From positions 26,283,551 through 26,347,550 of the forward strand of contig OX463778.1 of assembly GCA_949825025.1 (NCBI GenBank): DNA of 64,000 nucleotides, in the 5' to 3' direction. Position numbers and translations under genes: made by a program. Positions within the stretch are counted from its first letter, which is position 1, and the number at the start of each line of letters is the position of its first letter. Shown in pieces: positions 1-12,803 of the stretch. A model generated the notes under the pieces. It saw only the letters and a program-made list of their open reading frames with translations, had not been told where the DNA came from and ran no database searches. Origin of the DNA: Siphlonurus alternatus. Its lineage: Eukaryota; Arthropoda; Insecta; Ephemeroptera; Siphlonuridae.

Positions 1-205
1 CCCACTTGTCTAGTTTTGATTGGCCGCAAAACCGCGCGTAAACTCCGGCAAACTTTCAAAAACAAACATGGCCGTCGAGCGTCGAGCACCAAGCACCATA
101 GTACATAGTAGACTCTGGTCGAGCGTCGAGCACCGCTCGTTTCAAGATGTTTCTAGCTGGTTTCAAGTTTGACATAATTTATTAGAGAATAATTAAAGAT
201 ATTAG
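1..205 (+). promoter_or_regulatory. ABCB7 upstream region and probable 5' UTR
   Basis: This stretch precedes the first coding exon of ABCB7. It is CpG-richer than the surrounding DNA and carries an inverted CCAAT box (ATTGG at 19-23) next to CGCG-containing sequence, as expected of a housekeeping TATA-less promoter. A 17-bp motif starting GTCGAGCGTCGAG occurs twice (about 73-89 and 119-135). An ATG at 68 opens a 34-codon ORF that ends with TGA at 170-172, before the ABCB7 start at 206, so it would be an upstream ORF if transcription starts before it. The transcription start itself cannot be read from sequence. Confidence 0.45.
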
Positions 206-765
206 ATGATCATGGCTGGCCTTATAAAATGCAGTTTACTTTTATTGCGTATCAATAGAAATACCAGTGCATTTAAAGCTTTTGGAGTTCTCACAGTGCC
301 ATGTGAAATAGCAAATAGAAGAAACGTGACAGGAATAGGGTTAGAAAAAAACAGAACCAAAGATTTCATTATAAAACCTACCATAATATGCATACCAGTG
401 AACTCTAGCTTTATGACGAATATTCGTGTGAGTATGTATAGATTAAAAGGTTGTGTATTGTATGATAAATAAGTGATACAATAGGCCCTATAGGCCCTAT
501 AGCTCTATAGAGCTATTATAACGTTCCTTGGCAATATGGCATAATACATAATATCATATGCATTTATACAGGCAGCTATATAGGGCCAAAATTTAATATA
601 CACATAATATATGTTTAGAGTGCTTCAGTGGTGGTAAAGAAATAAATTATTTTTGATCCAAAGAAAACTCAGTTTACCGTTACCGGTGTGCTTACCACTA
701 TACCCCCGTCCCTCCCCTTGGGGCCTTGGGTGTAATTGTATCATGTTTATTTAAAATGAATAAAA

Positions 766-797
<32 letters not shown>

Positions 798-3294
798 CAC
801 AGAGTTCCACTTACTTAGTAAGTGGAACTCTGTGATACATAATATATACCTCTCGTAACTCTCGTTCAATGTATGTACAATAAGGCCTTGTCCAAGATTA
901 CTCTTGGGCCTTGTCTCTCCTCCAAACTCCCTCACATGTGAATTCACAATTATTATCTATAGTGATGTATGATTTAATTTGCTTATTGTATTAATTATTT
1001 CAGCATTACAATGGCTCGGTGCTTGGCTGCTCATTGCCCCCTCTGTCACGCTGTTCAGGCGGTCTGCCCTTCTTGCCTCAACCTGGCAAGCAGTGCAGGG
1101 TGCATGGGTCTTCGGGAGGAGCTGGAGGAGGTGCAGGGCTGTCCTCCCTTGCTAAGGATCTTAACATCAAGCGGCGAGTCGATGGCAAAGACATGCTCAA
1201 GGGACTCTTCAGCTACATCTGGCCTAAGGTACGTACAGTATGACATATAGCATATATGATATATATACTGACTATATATACCATACTGTAATTACTGTAT
1301 CCAGCTCTTGTATTAATATTTATATATTTATGAGTTCTCAAATGAGTGTAAAACATAGAAACAATTTTTTTAAGCAAAAAATACATCATTAGAAACATAT
1401 GAAATAATATATCTACTGTAATGTTTTTAGCACATAACCTGGTGATGAAAGAAATTGCTTCTATGTTTAAAACTCATTTGACCGGTACCAGAGCCTTGGC
1501 CTTTTCTACCCCCAGCAGTGTACTCTAAATACCTACTGTACCATACATATAGAATGTTACCACTGTATATAGCTGTAATTGATCTTCCCCTTCTCTTGTG
1601 CTGATGGACTATGGAACATACCTATTTTTTCCTGGTTCAATTATAGTGGTGGTGACAGTCGTGCATGTTATTTTTGGTAATGTAAATTCAGACCTCTTGG
1701 TTTTACAATGGTTTCCTTAATTTCTGGCTCTGGAAACTATAAATATTAATACTATAAAATAGAACTGATTACAGATCTACCTGCAAATATTAAAACAACA
1801 ACTTGATATTATTATTAAAAAAAAGTAAAATAAAAATACTATAGAGTACATACACATTTTATAGTAAATATATACGTATTGATTGATTATCCAGAATGAC
1901 TACTCAATTCGCAAGCGTGTGGTGCTGTCTCTGTCGATACTCGCCAGTGCCAAGTTGATTGGGGTTTGTGTGCCGTTCCTCTTCAAGTGCGGGGTGGACA
2001 CACTCAACGGAACGCCCCCCGATGCTGTGCTGACTCTTGCTAGTGTCACAGACTCGGCAGCAACGTTAGCGACCACACTGCTCCTCTGCTGTCAGTAACT
2101 AATTCCCTCAGTACAGTAGTTTTAACTATATTCTGTTTTCTGTTCAACATATTTTTATTTAAAATTTAAGCAGTGCTAGCATGTGAGACAAGATGTAATG
2201 TTCAAACAAAATTTCAAATAATTTTATTTTTTCACGCAAAAAGATTTGAAAGTGAGAAAGTTTTTCTTATTATTTATGCGACTGTACAGTTCGTCAAATT
2301 TTCTCTTCATAATCCACAACAAGCTGCCACTGATTTGATTTACCATTAATGATTAATTAACAAATTTTTTTATTATTTTTTCAGTAGTATTTCATGTAAA
2401 TGCAGTATTACAAATACATATTTTTTTTCAGTAACAAAAATTTAAATTTCAGTCCGTATGTTAACTCGTTGCTTGACCCACAGAGTTGACTCTTCCTATC
2501 TTCAGATGGCATCGCTGGCGCTACAGCTGCTGGTTTCAACGAGCTGCGGAATGCTGTGTTTGCTAAGGTGGCTCAGAACTCAATCCGGCAAATTGCTCGC
2601 AATGTGTTCCTACACTTACATAGTCTGGACCTGGCCTTTCATCTGGACAGGCAGACAGGGGCCCTGTCAAAGGTATAGTTCTTCCTCAGGTCTTGTCAGA
2701 CTAAATAGCAATTGAATGCCTATGGTAAGACATCAGTTACAAAGTAATTGCAGCACTGTGTTGTTGAGTATAAAATTTGCTGCTGAATTCCACATCATAT
2801 TAACTTCCCTGAATATTTCCAATCTGAGAAATATGAACAATGTAATGTCACTGTCCTTTACTATCTTTTTGTTGAAAGATAAGATTTTTTAAACATAAAA
2901 AATTATTGTCTACACAATAAGAAATAACAATAAAAAAAAAAAAAAGAGAATAAGGATAACCTGCAAAAGTACCAAACTGGGTCCCACATGTTATAATTAT
3001 GTTCTTAAATATTTTTACTTTCAGACAATAGATCGAGGCAGCCGAGCCATAAACTTCGTCCTAACTGCAATGGTGTTCAACGTTGTACCCACCATCCTAG
3101 AGCTGACGTTAGTTAGCACAATTCTGGTAAGATATACTGCTCAAATTATTTCTCTTTTCATCGCTTTGAAAACTGTATGCAGTAAAACATAATAATTTAC
3201 AAGCAAATGGGACAACAGCAATTTATTTTTCTCCTTCAACTACATTTGTTTCAAATTTTGTCTTTAAAAATAAAAGTTATGTTTATTTTATTTA

Positions 3295-3348
<54 letters not shown>

Positions 3349-6300
3349 TTTTTAGTTTTATTAAAATTTATTTGTGTCACAATTAGAAATGTAATACAAA
3401 CTCATCACACCTTGAAAATAAAATAATTTTATGATATAAATTGTTATTCAGGGTAAGAAGTTTGGTGCTCAGTTTGCATTGGTGGCTCTTGGCTACGTTG
3501 GAGTCTATACCACATTCACCTTTCTCATCACTCGGTGGCGTACCAAGTTCCGTATCAGCATGAACCAAGCTGAGAATGATGCAGGCAACAAGGCCATTGA
3601 CTCCCTCATCAACTTCGAGACTGTCAAGGTGAGTTGTGGCTTCAAATAATCTTCAGGTTTTGAGGAGGTTGGAGTCATGACTTGTGATGTGATGTAAAAA
3701 AATAAAACAAATAATATTTTAAATTGGCTTGATATAGGCATGGCATAACACTGAATATAACTTGCAGTGTCTGTTTGACGGTGTTGTTACACATAGAGGT
3801 GATCTCCATGTTCTCTTTTTTTATATATATAATTGGTTACCCCAGATTACATAATTGCATATCATAAAGCTGAACTGCAACCAGTTAGACTGTGATAACA
3901 GTTGAGCTGTCCAGAAGGGTAAATATATCCAACACACACACAAATAATTAAAATCATGAACATGTTGGTACACTGGAGGCCAAGTTAAACATCACATCAA
4001 ACACGAGTGCCACAGGCCAATGAAATAGCGTAAAATCAAGCGACATGGCCAAATAGTACAGCACCACTATTGTTTGGCTCCAGCTGTACCACCGGAATGA
4101 CAACGCTGCACCTTTTTCATTGGCTCGCGGCATACCTTTAGCTTTGCCCCCAGTGTACAAGATATCAAATCTGTTTGTCATTCGTTTGACAAGCAACATT
4201 GCTGGTGTGTGCCTCAGTACTTCCACAACGAGCAGCATGAAGCAGTTCGGTATGACAGAGCCCTGCAGAGGTTCCAGGACGCCTCCCTCAAGACAAGCAC
4301 CAGCCTAGCCTTTTTGAACTTCGGTCAGAGCGCCATCTTCCACACCTCGCTGGCCACCATGATGCTACTCTCAGCCTCTCAAATTGCACAGGGTACATCA
4401 TAAATGTCTACCCTACCCTAACATAATGTGTCCATGGAAAATTTAAAAAAAGCTTGGTGTATTTGTTCAATTACTGTATTTATTAAAGGCCTTATGAACC
4501 TTTTCACAGTATTAAGTACATGGTAAGCTTTGCTTCAGTGTGATTTGGCTGCATTTTTTTTTTTTTGTTTCAGTAGCACAAATATCAGAGATAATAGCCA
4601 ATGAAGAAGCACTTGTGACGTCACTCACGCTCATTCAGCGGTGACATATAGGGAAATCCCTGCAAAAGATAGGTTCACTCCCGCTGCAACCACGGCCACA
4701 ATTTTACTTCTGGAATTTTGAAACTTTACCAGGGCAGTCTTGATAGTATTTGTCAAATAGACGGAAAGAATTTTTTCGGTGGCGTGTGTACAGACTGAGT
4801 TATTGCGGTAGCAAAATAAGCCAAAAATTTAACATTGTTTTCCTATACAACATTTTTGCTCCTCTTTCTACCGCAATAACTCGGTTTGTATGAATGTCAT
4901 AAAAAAAATCTTTCAGGCTATTTGAAAAATACTATCAAGACTGTCCTGGTAAAGTTTCAAAATTACAGAAGTCAAATTGTGGCCGTGGTTGCAGCGGGAG
5001 TGAACCTATCTTTTGTAGGGATTTCCCTATATTGTCGCCGCTGAATGAGCGTGAGTGACTTCACAGGTTCCTTTTCATCGGCTATTATCTCTGATATTTG
5101 TGCTACTGAAACAAAAAAATTTATGCAGCCGAATCACACTGAAGCAAAGCTAACCGTGTACTTAATACTGTGAAAAGGTTCATAAGGCCTTTAATTCTTA
5201 TAAATGTGAAGGTTTGGCAATAAAAAACAAATTAAAAGACGTAAATTTAGTTACAAGGTTATTGATATATGTTTAAAAAGAAGAAAACAAATTTTCGTGT
5301 TTACAGAAAACTCTACTGAATACAGTACTGATAATTTTATACTGTAGTAACCAAGATATATAGAAAAAAAAAAAATAAAAAATATAATTATAATTTAATA
5401 TATTGTTTGTTCATGCATTTTCTAGGTGATTTAATTTTCCTATGTCAATCTGATTTGTCTGACTGAAGAATTTACTCGACTGCTGCAGGTCACATGACGG
5501 TGGGAGACCTGGTGCTTGTCAACGGATTGCTCTTCCAGCTGTCCATGCCGCTGGGCTTCCTCGGCTCCGTGTACCGTGAGGTGCGGCAAGCGCTCACCGA
5601 CATGCGAATCATGTTCTCCCTAATGGCTACCGAGGCCACTGTCAAGGTAAGAGTTACAGTGTATGTATAGTCTGGCACCACATTATGCTTAATATTATTA
5701 GTAGCAATTTAAATATTTGCATAGTTATTTATTTAACTTTGAAATTTCATAAGACAGCTCAGCAAAGAAATGCTAACCCTCCAAAATTTTTCATTGTAAA
5801 ATTAATAGGTAAATGGAAAATTATGAAATATAATTACAGTATAAAGAATTTCAATTTTAAAACATAAATGATTTAGTCTAAATAAGAATTAAAATTAAAT
5901 TAAGTTCTATCTTCAGTATTCAATATTATTTATATTAATTAAAAATAATAATGACAAAATAATATGAACTTAATCATATTAATCATGTTTCACTTAATCA
6001 TGTCCCCAGAGTGCCCCTGGTGCTCCGCCCCTCAACCTTTCTGCTAGTTCGGCCTCCATTTCTTTCAAAGACGTTGGCTTCCGGTACGTACCAGGACGCT
6101 TCATCCTGCATGGCTTGAACTTCAACATAGAGCCTGGCAAGAAGGTCGCAATCGTGGGGAGTTCGGGATCAGGGTAAGTTCTTAATTAGGCTTAAGTAAA
6201 TTGACTTAACTACCTCTATTGACAACATAATAGTTATTTATTTATTATATTTTCTTCATGAGTACCTAAATAGTAACCTAAATAGGATTTATAAACCAAG

Positions 6301-9233
6301 TAGACTTCTTAGATAGCAGAACTCTGTGTATGTATATGTATCTGAACACTGTATAGTATAATTTTTTGTATTTTCAGTTATTTTTTAATGAAAAAAACTG
6401 AGAAAACATAGGTGTCTATAAGTAACATGACACAATACAGTATTATTAGATCATTTATATAGTCTAGCTACTTTACAGTATTAAGAAAATTTATATAATA
6501 TCATTGATTGCTGCAATACTTTTTACAAATCATACCGGTAATCATGACAGTTGTACATACAGTGCTTCATTTTTTTTTTTTTTTTTTTTTTCAGTAGAAA
6601 TTAATACATACTGTACAAAAATTAAACATTGCTTTTTTTTTCTTCTATACTTATTTGCAGAGTAAATGAATTAAAAAATTCTTCTTCCCACTGTGACTCC
6701 AAATATCTGTGTGCAGAAAGTCGACCATCATCCGGCTACTGTACCGCTTCTTTGAGTCAGACCAAGGGGAGATCCTTGTTGGAGGTGAGAACATCAGGGA
6801 CGTCGACTTGGAGAGCTTGAGGAGAAACATCGCCATCGTACCACAGGTAGAGAAACTCTCTTGAACTTAAAAAATTCACCACAAACCCTTTATTTTGTGA
6901 ATTATGCAGTCTGGGACAATATAGCAGAGTTAAACTTTAGACAAAAGATTATATTGATCGAATTTTGAGTTCTATTCAGTTTATAATGTTCATCATATAA
7001 TAAAAAATGCAAAATTTTAACCGCACTAATATTGCAGGAAAAAAAGACATTTTTTAAGTGACAATATAATAAAATTATACTTTTATTAGATTATCCTCTC
7101 CAAATATTTATGTTAGGATGAAAATGAATACTACATAATAAATGGCTTTTGTGCAGGACTCTGTGCTCTTCAACGAGTCAATATTCTACAACCTGCACTA
7201 CGGCAATCAGGCTTGCAGTGAAGAAGATGTCTACGCAGCCTCGAAGACTGCTGACCTGCATGACATAGTTATACGCTGGCCGCAGGGCTATGCAACTAAG
7301 GTGAGTCTAGCTAATAACGAGTGAAAGATGTTTTGATAATGAATCTCTTCTGTTTGCATTATCGAATCATCATATTAGTGTAGCAGATGATATTTTTAAA
7401 AGGAAATATTATATATAAAAGAGTGCGTTTGAATTCACGGGCCAGCCCGGGCTGGCCTGGGCTGAAGCGTTTTTTGTCGTCAAGTGGGGCCAGCCCGGCG
7501 GCCATTTTCCCTCCTCTCATGACGTCACTTTCTGGCTGGCCCAGGCTGACGCGGGCGGACTCTACAGTGCGACTGAGACCTAGCGGACAGACTGGGAACT
7601 AGCCCGTGACGAAATTATGACGTTTCATACCACGTGACCAAGGTCACTGCCATTTTACCCAGCCCGGGCCAGCCCGCCCCGGGCTGGCCCGTGAATTCAA
7701 ACGCACTCAATATCTACGGGTAGGTTCTTTAAAACAATTAATTTTTGTTTAAAGAGGAGTCAGCGAGTTGAGTGCGCAGTGCATGACGGGTATGACGTCA
7801 CGCACGATATATGTGCATACGAAAAAGTTACGTCGGCTCCTCAAAAGCTGCGCAGTAGAAATTTACGCAAGTTGCGCAATACGAGCATCTGCTGAAGTTA
7901 TATAGTGTTGTTGCTCCCGTTGATCCAGTCAGCTGTTAACCCGTAGACCGCAACATTTGAAATGAAAATTTGCCTCGGATTTTGGTATTGTATCAGAATT
8001 TTCTCAAAATTTTTATGATAAAGGTTATAAAGGTTATGACACTTTCTGATTCACCATAATATGTTCTATCTTAGAATATTTTTTAAACACATTTTACGGG
8101 AGATTGCGAAAGAAATTAAAGTTCGAATAAAAAAGAAGCCACGTTTTTCGAGCGTTAGCATGGAGTAGATGGACAAAGTCATCGACTTTTAGACCCAAAT
8201 GCTCAGAATTTTTACCAAGGACGGTCTCAACTGATTTCAGATCCTTTTTTATGGTGCTCCCAAGTAACTTTTTACATGCAAGAGAATGAGCTTTACCATC
8301 GGTCAATTTTTCGCTCACTCTACTTTAAACAGTACTGCCTGCACTTGCATTAAAAAGTGAAGGCTCATTATTTCTAAAGATAGAAAATTTTGTTTACTTT
8401 ACAGAGGAAGGATTGCTAATTGTTTTGATGTTGATGTTTGCAGGTAGGAGAGAGAGGCCTCAAGCTATCTGGGGGAGAGAAGCAAAGAATGGCCATCGCA
8501 AGAGCAATCCTCAAGGACGCTCCAATCCTTGTGTTTGACGAGGCAACCTCCTCACTTGATTCCATCACTGAAAAAGTAAGCATCCAAATTGTATATTATT
8601 TATACATCAGTGCAAAATTAGCCATTTTATTATTTTATTTATTGCAAGCTGTCTGTGTGTATAGTCCTTGTATTTGATAAATTAAATTTGATGAATTGAT
8701 ATCTTGAATTTATACATTAGTTTTAGGTTAGTCAATTCAAAATGTATTAAAAATAATGATAAAAATTACTCATATTCTCATACTGTATTATTTAAGGCTC
8801 ATCTTAATGTATTTTGGTTTGTAATTATATTTATCTCTATAATACTTTCTGAGACCACAATTTGTAAAGTTTCGTAATAATATTTACACAAATTTACACA
8901 AATTCAGCAATAAATAGTGCACAAAGTTAATCATTTGTCCTTGTAGTAATCATGGTTATCACACACTATAGCTGTTTGTATCATTGTCTGCATGACTGAA
9001 CTTTGGTGTTGCAGCACATCCTGAAGGCGTTAAGAAGAGCCACCACCGGACGTACATCCATCTGTATCGCTCACAGGCTGTCTACGGTGCTTGATGCTGA
9101 TGAGATCTTGATGCTGAAGGCTGGGAGAGTGGTGGAGCACGGTACTCTAGAACAGTTGCTGTCCAATCGTTATGGAGCCTTCTACAAACTTTGGCAGGCT
9201 CAGCGGGGGGACATCCTCATATCAGGAGCCTAG
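206..9233 (+). CDS. ABCB7: ABCB7 / ATM1-type mitochondrial iron-sulfur ABC half-transporter, 13 exons, 736 aa
   Basis: Exons: 206-427, 1004-1228, 1895-2090, 2506-2672, 3025-3126, 3452-3628, 4218-4392, 5489-5646, 6010-6173, 6717-6846, 7157-7300, 8444-8575, 9015-9233. All junctions are GT-AG and phase-consistent (2211 nt). The family sits in the mitochondrial inner membrane as a homodimer and exports a glutathione-linked sulfur or Fe-S compound needed for cytosolic Fe-S proteins. The N-terminus is basic and transit-peptide-like. The membrane domain contains the conserved NFGQS glutathione-contact segment (exon 7). The nucleotide-binding domain shows Walker A GSSGSGKST (about 524-532, split between exons 9 and 10), signature LSGGEKQR (628-635), Walker B ILVFDEA (648-654) and the H-loop histidine near 684. 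Exon 1 was chosen because its GTGAGT donor gives phase 0 into exon 2; ATG at 212 is an alternative start. The protein stops shortly after the H-loop region and lacks the long cysteine-ending tail I recall from vertebrate ABCB7. Confidence 0.95.
767..792. repeat. (TA)n microsatellite in ABCB7 intron 1
   Basis: About 13 uninterrupted TA units, directly abutting the perfect 43-bp palindrome at 795-837. Confidence 0.9.
795..837. repeat. Perfect 20+3+20 palindrome in ABCB7 intron 1
   Basis: Two exactly complementary 20-nt arms (795-814 and 818-837, outer bases TATCACAGAG) are separated by a 3-nt loop TTA. It sits beside a TA microsatellite, a frequent target for TA-inserting elements, and could be the collapsed remnant of a small inverted-repeat transposon. 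No function is evident. Confidence 0.85.
3289..3348. repeat. (ATT)n microsatellite in ABCB7 intron 5
   Basis: About 20 consecutive ATT trinucleotides inside the intron between exons 5 and 6. Confidence 0.9.
4487..5190. mobile_element. 704-bp foldback element in ABCB7 intron 7, flanked by TTAA
   Basis: The left half (from AGGCCTTATGAACC at 4487) is the imperfect reverse complement of the right half (ending GGTTCATAAGGCCT at 5190), with only a short central loop around 4845-4890. The whole element would fold into one hairpin of more than 300 bp. TTAA lies immediately outside both ends (4483-4486 and 5191-5194), as expected of a TTAA target-site duplication (piggyBac-type and some other superfamilies). 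It encodes nothing visible, so it is non-autonomous. It sits in an intron in which both splice sites are intact. Confidence 0.85.
7421..7708. mobile_element. 288-bp GC-rich inverted-repeat element (MITE-like) in ABCB7 intron 11
   Basis: Terminal inverted repeats begin GAGTGCGTTTGAATTCACGG and are nearly exact for about 30 bp at both ends. The interior is strikingly GC-rich and built of GGGCCAGCCCGGGCTGG palindromes, against an AT-rich intron. I could not find a convincing target-site duplication, so the superfamily is unassigned. The contrast in base composition suggests insertion rather than local evolution. Confidence 0.8.
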
Positions 9234-12147
9234 ATATTGTCATGTAACCAGAAGAGCGTAACATTCTGCAGTATGCTTAGTAAATTCAGGAAGAAGATAA
9301 CCTCAAGGTATTGAAATCTAACCGGAGGAGGTTACTACTCTGCAATAAGTTTGGTAAGAGGCAAAGAATGAGAGTCAGTTTCAAACTTCCTCTTGAAGAA
9401 GATTTGTTATTGACTTGCTTGTCATAAATCATAAATCTTGTCGTGCAGACTGGGTATTAGGAGCCCCAGAGAGCACTGTGAACAATGTTGAAAAAACAAG
9501 TTCCGCCATTGGTAACCAAACCAAACCATAAATCTTGTGAGAAATACCTCTTGGAATGTATATTTGTATCCAAAAGTGCACTTTTATTCAGATCTTCTAA
9601 TAATTTAATTATCATATTATTGGAAAATGATCAGCTGGATCTGATCAATATGTATTTTAATTTGAAATTCAACAAATAGATCCGAAAGCTTGCACTTTCA
9701 TTTATAAGTTATTTTATTTGTGGTAATGTCATTGTATGAAAAAACAACATTTTTTTATAGAAAATTATTCTTGTGTTTAAAACGATTGTTAATGTAATTA
9801 ACACTTCCATTTATTTACTGTTTTTAATACTTTTTGATATGTGGCCTGTTTTATTGTCCTAACAAAGCTCTCAATAAACATGTGTAATTAAAGCTATGAT
9901 AGAGATAGTCTGATATACACATCAGTATGATAATCAGTCATGCATATGAAATTACATATCACTTTTCCTATTCATGTATTGCATGACTTTGTGTTTTAGT
10001 TTTATAGAAAGAGCCAAATCATACATTGCATTTCATCTAATTATTTTTAACTGTCTGACTTTATTCTACATCACCATTTTTTACTTTTGTTTTTTAATAT
10101 TAGGATTTCTTTTTAACAAAATTTGATGAGATTAAATTATTTTATAATGAATTCTTTGTCACATGTTGTTTGTCATTAAAAATATTTACCTCAGATTCAA
10201 ATATAAAAAAATTTGATAAAAAAAAAAAAAAAATTAAAAAAAAAATACACAGTATACAGTAATAAATGATTTTATTTTAGATTTCTTCTATAAACTTTTT
10301 GCAATTATTGGTACAGAAAATATAAAATAGGAATAAGAAAAGGAATGTGAATTTTTTCCATCTCCTTGCTACAAAACAAATCGTTGTTCTAAATATCAAT
10401 ATATATATTTTTTACTTGTTAGTATTATTATATATGATAATTATAATTAAATTGGTTATAAATATTATCAATTAAAGTATTTATTTCATATTTTGATGGT
10501 ATATAACTGTATATACAAAAAATATGACTTGGTTTTGTTACTGAATAAACAATTTAACTAAAACAACAAACGTTGATTACAGTATTACATACCACCATGT
10601 CAATTTAAAGTAAAAAGCTAGATGATGTATAAGAATCACGTGACCATTCTCGTGATGTCATAAGAGAGACATCCAAAGTTATTCTTATGGCACTCTCTCA
10701 TGACGTCATCAAGTGGACGGGGCTAAAACACTCAAAGATCATACCTCTTCTACATTATCTTGAGTAAAAAGGATTATTTCTAAATGTATTCTTAGGTGCT
10801 GGAGATATTATTAAACATTATCTAGCTCTCACGCTGCTAGTCCAACTTGGCGGGTTTTATTAAATAAATATTAAATTATATGAAATAATTGTGAATATTA
10901 TGATATACATAATAGTACGTTTTAAAATCATAATACTAGAAATATCAATATTTTATTATATTTATATATTATATGTGTGTGATTAAAACTTGTCGTGGTG
11001 GTATCATATAAATACCCAAAGTCAACTGCAATTTAATTTTTTTTTTGCTAAAAATACAATCTAAACAGGATTAAGCACTTTTGATTGGATATTATAACCA
11101 TGCAAAATCTATCAATTAAGTTACTTAATTTGAATATTAAGCCAAAATCTATAGAGTGGACTTTCCGGCATACACTGCCACAACAATATGTAATCCCAAA
11201 ACCTGCATGCATTTTAGTGAAGATTTATAAGTGTACGGAAATGGTATATTGTACAGTATTAAACACTCAAACACCTCATAAGAAAAAGTGCATTGAATAA
11301 TATTAAATTATTATTAATATTTAATGTTTCAATACAGTATTAAATTATTTTCAACTTAAACAATTAACCCAGTATAAACAAAACGCTGTCAATTAATTAA
11401 GTGTTCTGTCCATGCTGTGCCGAGCACTGGTCTAACACATTTTTGACTCCTGTTTTCTGGAAGACAACTCTACTGGAATATTGTATATATAATAATATAT
11501 GTACCAGTGTATCATGTTAATTTCAGAGGTGTGAATTGCTATTTATTTGACTTGATTGTCTTCAAATATGTAATAAATACAAATTTTTATATATGTGCAC
11601 CTTAATTATTTAATAATATTAATTATTATTAAATACAAAATTTTAAATTAATTTGTATATTATGATTGTTTTATGAGAAATTCATGGAATTAATAAATAA
11701 ATTTTAATAAAAGAAAAAATGTGGTTGATTTAAAAATTTTAAATTCTAAACTATACATCATGATCGAGTTATTAATATAATGTCTCTCTCATAATTACGC
11801 CCACTATTGCTATAATTTTTAGTGACCCTCCTCCGTTATTTATACTAGAAGTGGCTGCATGAAAATGATATAATAATGTTCTTTACTATAAATTATATCC
11901 AAGACGTAAGTATAAAAAATTATTATAGCTAGATCATCAGTCACAGCCATGCTATTGTCATGCACTCTATAACATTGAGCTGGTGCTCTACACAAGGTGT
12001 ATAATAGAGCTCAATGCAATATGCTCTATTACATGGATAAATTATTTCCTATTTCCTCCATGCTCTCTATTATAACTACATATATAATCATGTTTATTAG
12101 TAAATAACTTTTTCGTGCAATTAATGGTATTCATATAAATATATTGA

Positions 12148-12385
12148 ATAATATGTAGTATGTTGCGATGGTCACTCTTATTTGTTAGTGTTCGTGCATG
12201 TCACTTACACTTGCATGTACTACACATAATACATATCAACCGCTCTCTTCCTCACAGTCTCAGGTCACCTGAGGAAGAGAGCGGTTGATATGTGTATAGT
12301 ACTATTAGTACAACATGCAAGTGTAAGTGACGTAGCATACGTGCACGAACATTAAGTGACCATACTTATAACGTACATATATTAT
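12148..12385. repeat. Imperfect ~240-bp hairpin upstream of GDPD1
   Basis: The left arm (about 12148-12252) and right arm (about 12274-12385) are inverse copies with small indels. The innermost part reads CAACCGCTCTCTTCCTCA against its exact complement, and the shared outer part contains GTTCGTGCA and CACTTACACTTGCATG. This is probably a degenerate inverted-repeat MITE. No clear target-site duplication was found. Confidence 0.75.
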
Positions 12386-12559
12386 ATACAGAAGGATTAC
12401 ATCGAACACCGGCAAATTAATTAAGGTAATTAAGTCCAAAAAGTGAAATAAATAATAATTATATTTATAATATTACATGCATTCGACTTCTTGCTAAAAA
12501 AAAAAAATCAAAATAAAATTATTGTACATGCACTAGGTATACTGGAAACCAAGGATTTT

Positions 12560-12803
12560 CTATACAAAATCTTTGCTGGAAACTGGAAAACTCGCGGCGC
12601 TATTTGTGCTAATTGCTAATTGTGCGGTTTATTGGCTGCCGCGGGCGCCGCGGGCGCCGCGTACTCGGCGTACCTGACAACTTGTAAACAACCTGCGCAA
12701 AGAATCGAGAAAATTCATTCTACTACGCAGTTTTCTGGCAAGTTTTCTGGTATCAGCTGGAGTTAACAACAGCTGAAAACTGAGGGGTCGCAAGTTTTTT
12801 GGT
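12560..12803 (+). promoter_or_regulatory. GDPD1 promoter region
   Basis: A compact GC-rich island (two GCGGGCGCC blocks around 12640-12662) stands out against AT-rich DNA immediately upstream of the GDPD1 start codon. It includes an inverted CCAAT box (ATTGG at 12631-12635) and no obvious TATA box. This is typical of a broadly expressed gene. The transcription start cannot be placed by eye. Confidence 0.5.

Larger units (their letters stand above)
9234..12803. other. ABCB7 3' UTR and ABCB7-GDPD1 intergenic region
   Basis: About 3.6 kb of AT-rich DNA without a supportable gene. AATAAA at 9873-9878 is a plausible ABCB7 polyadenylation signal (UTR about 650 nt). Notable content: a short imperfect inverted repeat around 10650-10705 with CRE-like TGACGTCA cores, and the hairpin element at about 12148-12385. 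The last 250 bases turn GC-rich and form the GDPD1 promoter. Short ORFs here have no coding character. Confidence 0.6.

Noticed and set aside
480..525. Short AGGCCCTAT repeats and TAGCTCTATAGAGCTA palindrome
   Set aside because: Too short to separate from chance in this AT-rich sequence.
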